Shown here: piece by piece, positions 62,601 to 64,000 of the stretch
Numbering within the stretch: position 1 is the first letter of the stretch
Layout: every line of letters starts with the position of its first letter
DNA from: QQVM01 sp964544885
GTDB taxonomy: Bacteria; Bacteroidota; Bacteroidia; AKYH767-A; 2013-40CM-41-45
Reading direction: 5' to 3'
DNA: 64,000 bases
NCBI GenBank assembly: GCA_964544885.1
Contig: CAZJDX010000005.1
Span: 109,739 to 173,738, forward strand
Position numbers and translations under genes: made by a program
Notes under the pieces: generated by a model
What the model was told of the DNA's origin: nothing
Database searches by the model: none
The model's input: the letters and a program-made list of their open reading frames with translations, nothing else

Positions 62601-64000
62601 ATCTGAATACAAAATACAGTTTTACCAACACGGTGAAGGTTCGAAAAAATGAGTTTGATCTTTCGGGCATCACCGTGATTGATAAAGACAATAATGAAGC
62701 CAGGGTTAGCGGCAGCATTTATCATGACTATTTCAACAAATTTAATTTTGATGTCGAAGTTTATCCCCGTAATTTCCAGATGCTGAATACCAATGCCGCA
62801 CAGAATTCACTCTACTATGGAAATGCTTTTGTAAGCGGTTATGCACATTTTTACGGGCCGATTGAACTGATTTCGATGGATATCAACCTCATTCCCTCCA
62901 GAGGTACTTTGATAAACATCCCCTTGGGTAACTCTTCAGAAATCACGCAAAGCGACTTCATCACCTTTGTGGATTATTCAAAAGATTACGAGTACGAAGA
63001 GAAACCAAAAACGCTTGTCACATCTTCCGGTATAAGGTTAAACATGAACCTGGAAATGAATCCTTCCGCAACCATAAACCTGATTTTTGACGAGAAGATC
63101 GGCGATGTGATCACCGGTACAGGAAGCGGAAGTATCAGAATGGATATCGATATGAACGGCGAATTCAGCATGTATGGTACTTATACCATTTCAAAAGGTG
63201 AATATCTCTTCACACTCCAGAATCTTATCAATAAGAAGTTCAATATAGATTCTGGCAGCAGGATCACGTGGACAGGTAATCCCTATGAAGCGAATGTTGA
63301 CCTTACCGCTGTTTATGTACTTTACACTTCATCGCTATATAATCTCGTTCAGGATTCAACATATAAAAGAAGGTTGCCGGTGGAGTGCAGGCTTTTTCTT
63401 ACCAATAAACTTATGAACCCTACGATCAATTATGAGATCGGAGTACGCGGGCTTGATCCCGCCGGAGAAAGTATAGTTAAAAGCATTCTTACCTCCGAGC
63501 AGGAGGTAAGCAAGCAAATGTTCAGTCTTCTTCTCCTGAATCAGTTTTCACCGCCTTCCAATCAGTTGTCCTCAACGACAAGGATCGATGCCGGCGCGGG
63601 AGCCGGTGCGAGCGCTTCGGAACTTCTCAGTAATCAGATGAGCAACTGGCTTGGAAGGCTGACCAAGGACGTTGATATAGGAATAAATTACAGGTCTCGC
63701 GATAACTATAGTAATGAAGAGATCCAGCTACTTTTTGCAAAGTCCTTTCTTAACGACCGTTTGCTGGTTGAAGGGAATGTAGGATATATGAGCAATCAGA
63801 GCCAGAATACCAATGATCTCGTCGGTGATTTCTACGCGGAGTACAAGGTAAGTGAAGACGGACGTTTCAGGCTTAAAGGATTCAATCGCTCAAATGCCGA
63901 CAACGTACTGAATTATTCTGCGCCTTATACGCAGGGATTCGGAGTTTTCTTCAGACAGGAGTTCAATGATTTCAGAGATCTGCTCAGACGCCTGAAACTG
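59615..64000 (+). CDS. TamB-like translocation/assembly protein (partial, runs off the window)
   Basis: A long open frame of at least 1462 codons, cut by the window's right end. It starts with a positively charged N-terminus and one membrane helix (KKTKRLLLWTLGTVLLLLCSFFVFVQF), then AsmA-like beta repeats for over 1000 residues, and a C-terminal TamB domain (about residue 1140 on), with NLEMNPSATINLIFDEKIGDV and GEFSMYGTYTISKGEYLFTL. It is thought to carry lipids or help assemble outer-membrane proteins. An in-frame TAA at 59594-59596 precedes it and no ATG, GTG or TTG follows before the helix; ATC 59615 is the best fit. The tsaD neighbourhood is a known Bacteroidota arrangement. Confidence 0.85.
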   Translation, partial: MKKTKRLLLWTLGTVLLLLCSFFVFVQFSFFQTWLAKKLTGYLSGELKTSLVIEKVHINFLSGFTLKGVYLEDLHHDTLLYSDELELRLRDISTASRRLIVKRISLKDANFNLNRYAGEEHDNIFFLISYFSGDTTSAGSTSPWDIRFEDVKLQNVSFRRWIEGDSLYPVGINFSDINLTGINGEIEDVYFSGDSLFAQVNKLSFWEHSGFTVKDFRADVKIASDEMRFRKLFILSPFTEIHGNLTFAYDSFTDFNEFTSMIEWKADFFNTKVSFADIAYFATDLWGVKNVLDLEGNFRGTVNKFKGRDVIIHWGEKSFLKGDIGIAGLPYIQETFFDIHAEEIRTNKKDVETFPVYPFTQDRTIKLPDNLAELGEVKFTGKFTGFYTDFVAYGNFNTAIGYVSSDLNLKKDAATGRYFYKGNLSATEFDAGRIALIEDLGKVSFDAQVKGNGLRLDNIDARLTGRIESLEFRNYIYRNIKVDGLIAKELFNGALSIHEPNVGLDFEGTIDFRESLPVFNFSAQIENTNLDSLKLFRMPDKHIVKSSISSSLRGNKLDNLEGNVRIENTFLRSGRKMYRVGNVDLNARGNNTELRSLTIQSDFMDVDILGSFELATIYDAVKEILPRYFPSVVLPVKSNPGRQNFNFLVQMKNTSLLTEMFFPALILDPSTNLHGNVNSGNKTFQVSLNSPGIRYGSMNFSMLELKVNANDDKLILQADLNRFQVGEKANIPLIALRSEAKNNILDIDLRLANSDSFPNRANLRADLKFLSSKHFELRFDTSDIILRNKPWTIHADNVVDFDSSQIRFSSLHFKSLHESVDVDGTISGNADENLSLTFRNFNLNNLDPLLQLGNSRLGGTIEGNLILNEARKNLKAETDLKINNLVFNDDTLGNASIVTRYNSEQKVVVANLGIVKGSAKIVDIRGNYFAAKKEDNLDFKVMISNLYLQTIERYISEILSDVRGKVSADLTLRGTFEKPEVDGEVSFARASCIVNYLNTKYSFTNTVKVRKNEFDLSGITVIDKDNNEARVSGSIYHDYFNKFNFDVEVYPRNFQMLNTNAAQNSLYYGNAFVSGYAHFYGPIELISMDINLIPSRGTLINIPLGNSSEITQSDFITFVDYSKDYEYEEKPKTLVTSSGIRLNMNLEMNPSATINLIFDEKIGDVITGTGSGSIRMDIDMNGEFSMYGTYTISKGEYLFTLQNLINKKFNIDSGSRITWTGNPYEANVDLTAVYVLYTSSLYNLVQDSTYKRRLPVECRLFLTNKLMNPTINYEIGVRGLDPAGESIVKSILTSEQEVSKQMFSLLLLNQFSPPSNQLSSTTRIDAGAGAGASASELLSNQMSNWLGRLTKDVDIGINYRSRDNYSNEEIQLLFAKSFLNDRLLVEGNVGYMSNQSQNTNDLVGDFYAEYKVSEDGRFRLKGFNRSNADNVLNYSAPYTQGFGVFFRQEFNDFRDLLRRLKL

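Overview
The window reads as an ordinary, gene-dense chromosomal segment of a Bacteroidota bacterium, probably an uncultured relative of the Sphingobacteriia/Chitinophagia side of the phylum. The reasons are the protein families (a PorE-like TPR-PD40-OmpA protein, a DUF2027-Smr protein, a DUF2279 protein, a long divergent Lgt, the Bacteroidota-type arginine decarboxylase, a TamB gene beside tsaD), the almost complete lack of Shine-Dalgarno sequences before start codons, and several promoter-like TAnnTTTG octamers. I found no rRNA, tRNA, CRISPR array, insertion sequence, phage gene or recognisable transcription factor. No gap between genes reaches 300 bases.

Layout. 1-9835: a DUF6265-type lipoprotein and hutI (minus), then a plus-strand run of a geranylgeranyl-reductase-like flavoprotein, aroC, an AsmA protein, a PorE-like OmpA protein and a DUF2279 protein. 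9849-17354: rhodanese, RDD protein, GNAT, then uvrB, aroE and dedA on the minus strand (with a clear terminator between aroE and uvrB), then a DUF2027-Smr protein and a CDF metal transporter. 17472-23847: VOC protein, arginine decarboxylase, a divergent arginase-family hydrolase, argS, a YiiX-like peptidase and a DUF4878 lipoprotein. 23896-31343 (minus): FAH-family hydrolase, DEDDh exonuclease, TPR-PD40 protein, 2-oxoacid dehydrogenase E2, a glycosyltransferase fused to a degenerate sugar transferase, recR. 31428-37562: SSS symporter, LysM-DPBB protein, then suhB, lgt and mtaB (minus). 37827-49786: an OppA-like lipoprotein, EEP hydrolase, two rhomboid proteases, mutL, a TerB-like protein, msrA, small unknowns, a methyltransferase, nhaA. 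48440-53958 (minus) is a complete tripartite efflux operon (membrane fusion protein, RND pump, TolC). 54198-64000: TolB-like propeller protein, M13 peptidase, fasciclin lipoprotein, tsaD, and a partial tamB that runs off the right end.

Together the genes are mostly core functions: DNA repair (uvrB, mutL, recR), tRNA position-37 modification (tsaD then mtaB), translation (argS), shikimate pathway (aroC, aroE), arginine/polyamine metabolism, and a large share of envelope genes (AsmA, TamB, PorE-like, Lgt, rhomboids, RND efflux, LysM). The most interesting items are two genes whose conserved N-termini have no ATG/GTG/TTG start (flavoprotein near 1869 and tamB near 59615), the glycosyltransferase fused to a gutted phosphoglycosyl transferase, the AsmA/PorE-like/DUF2279 operon, a MutL with altered endonuclease motifs, and an Lgt with an altered active-site region.
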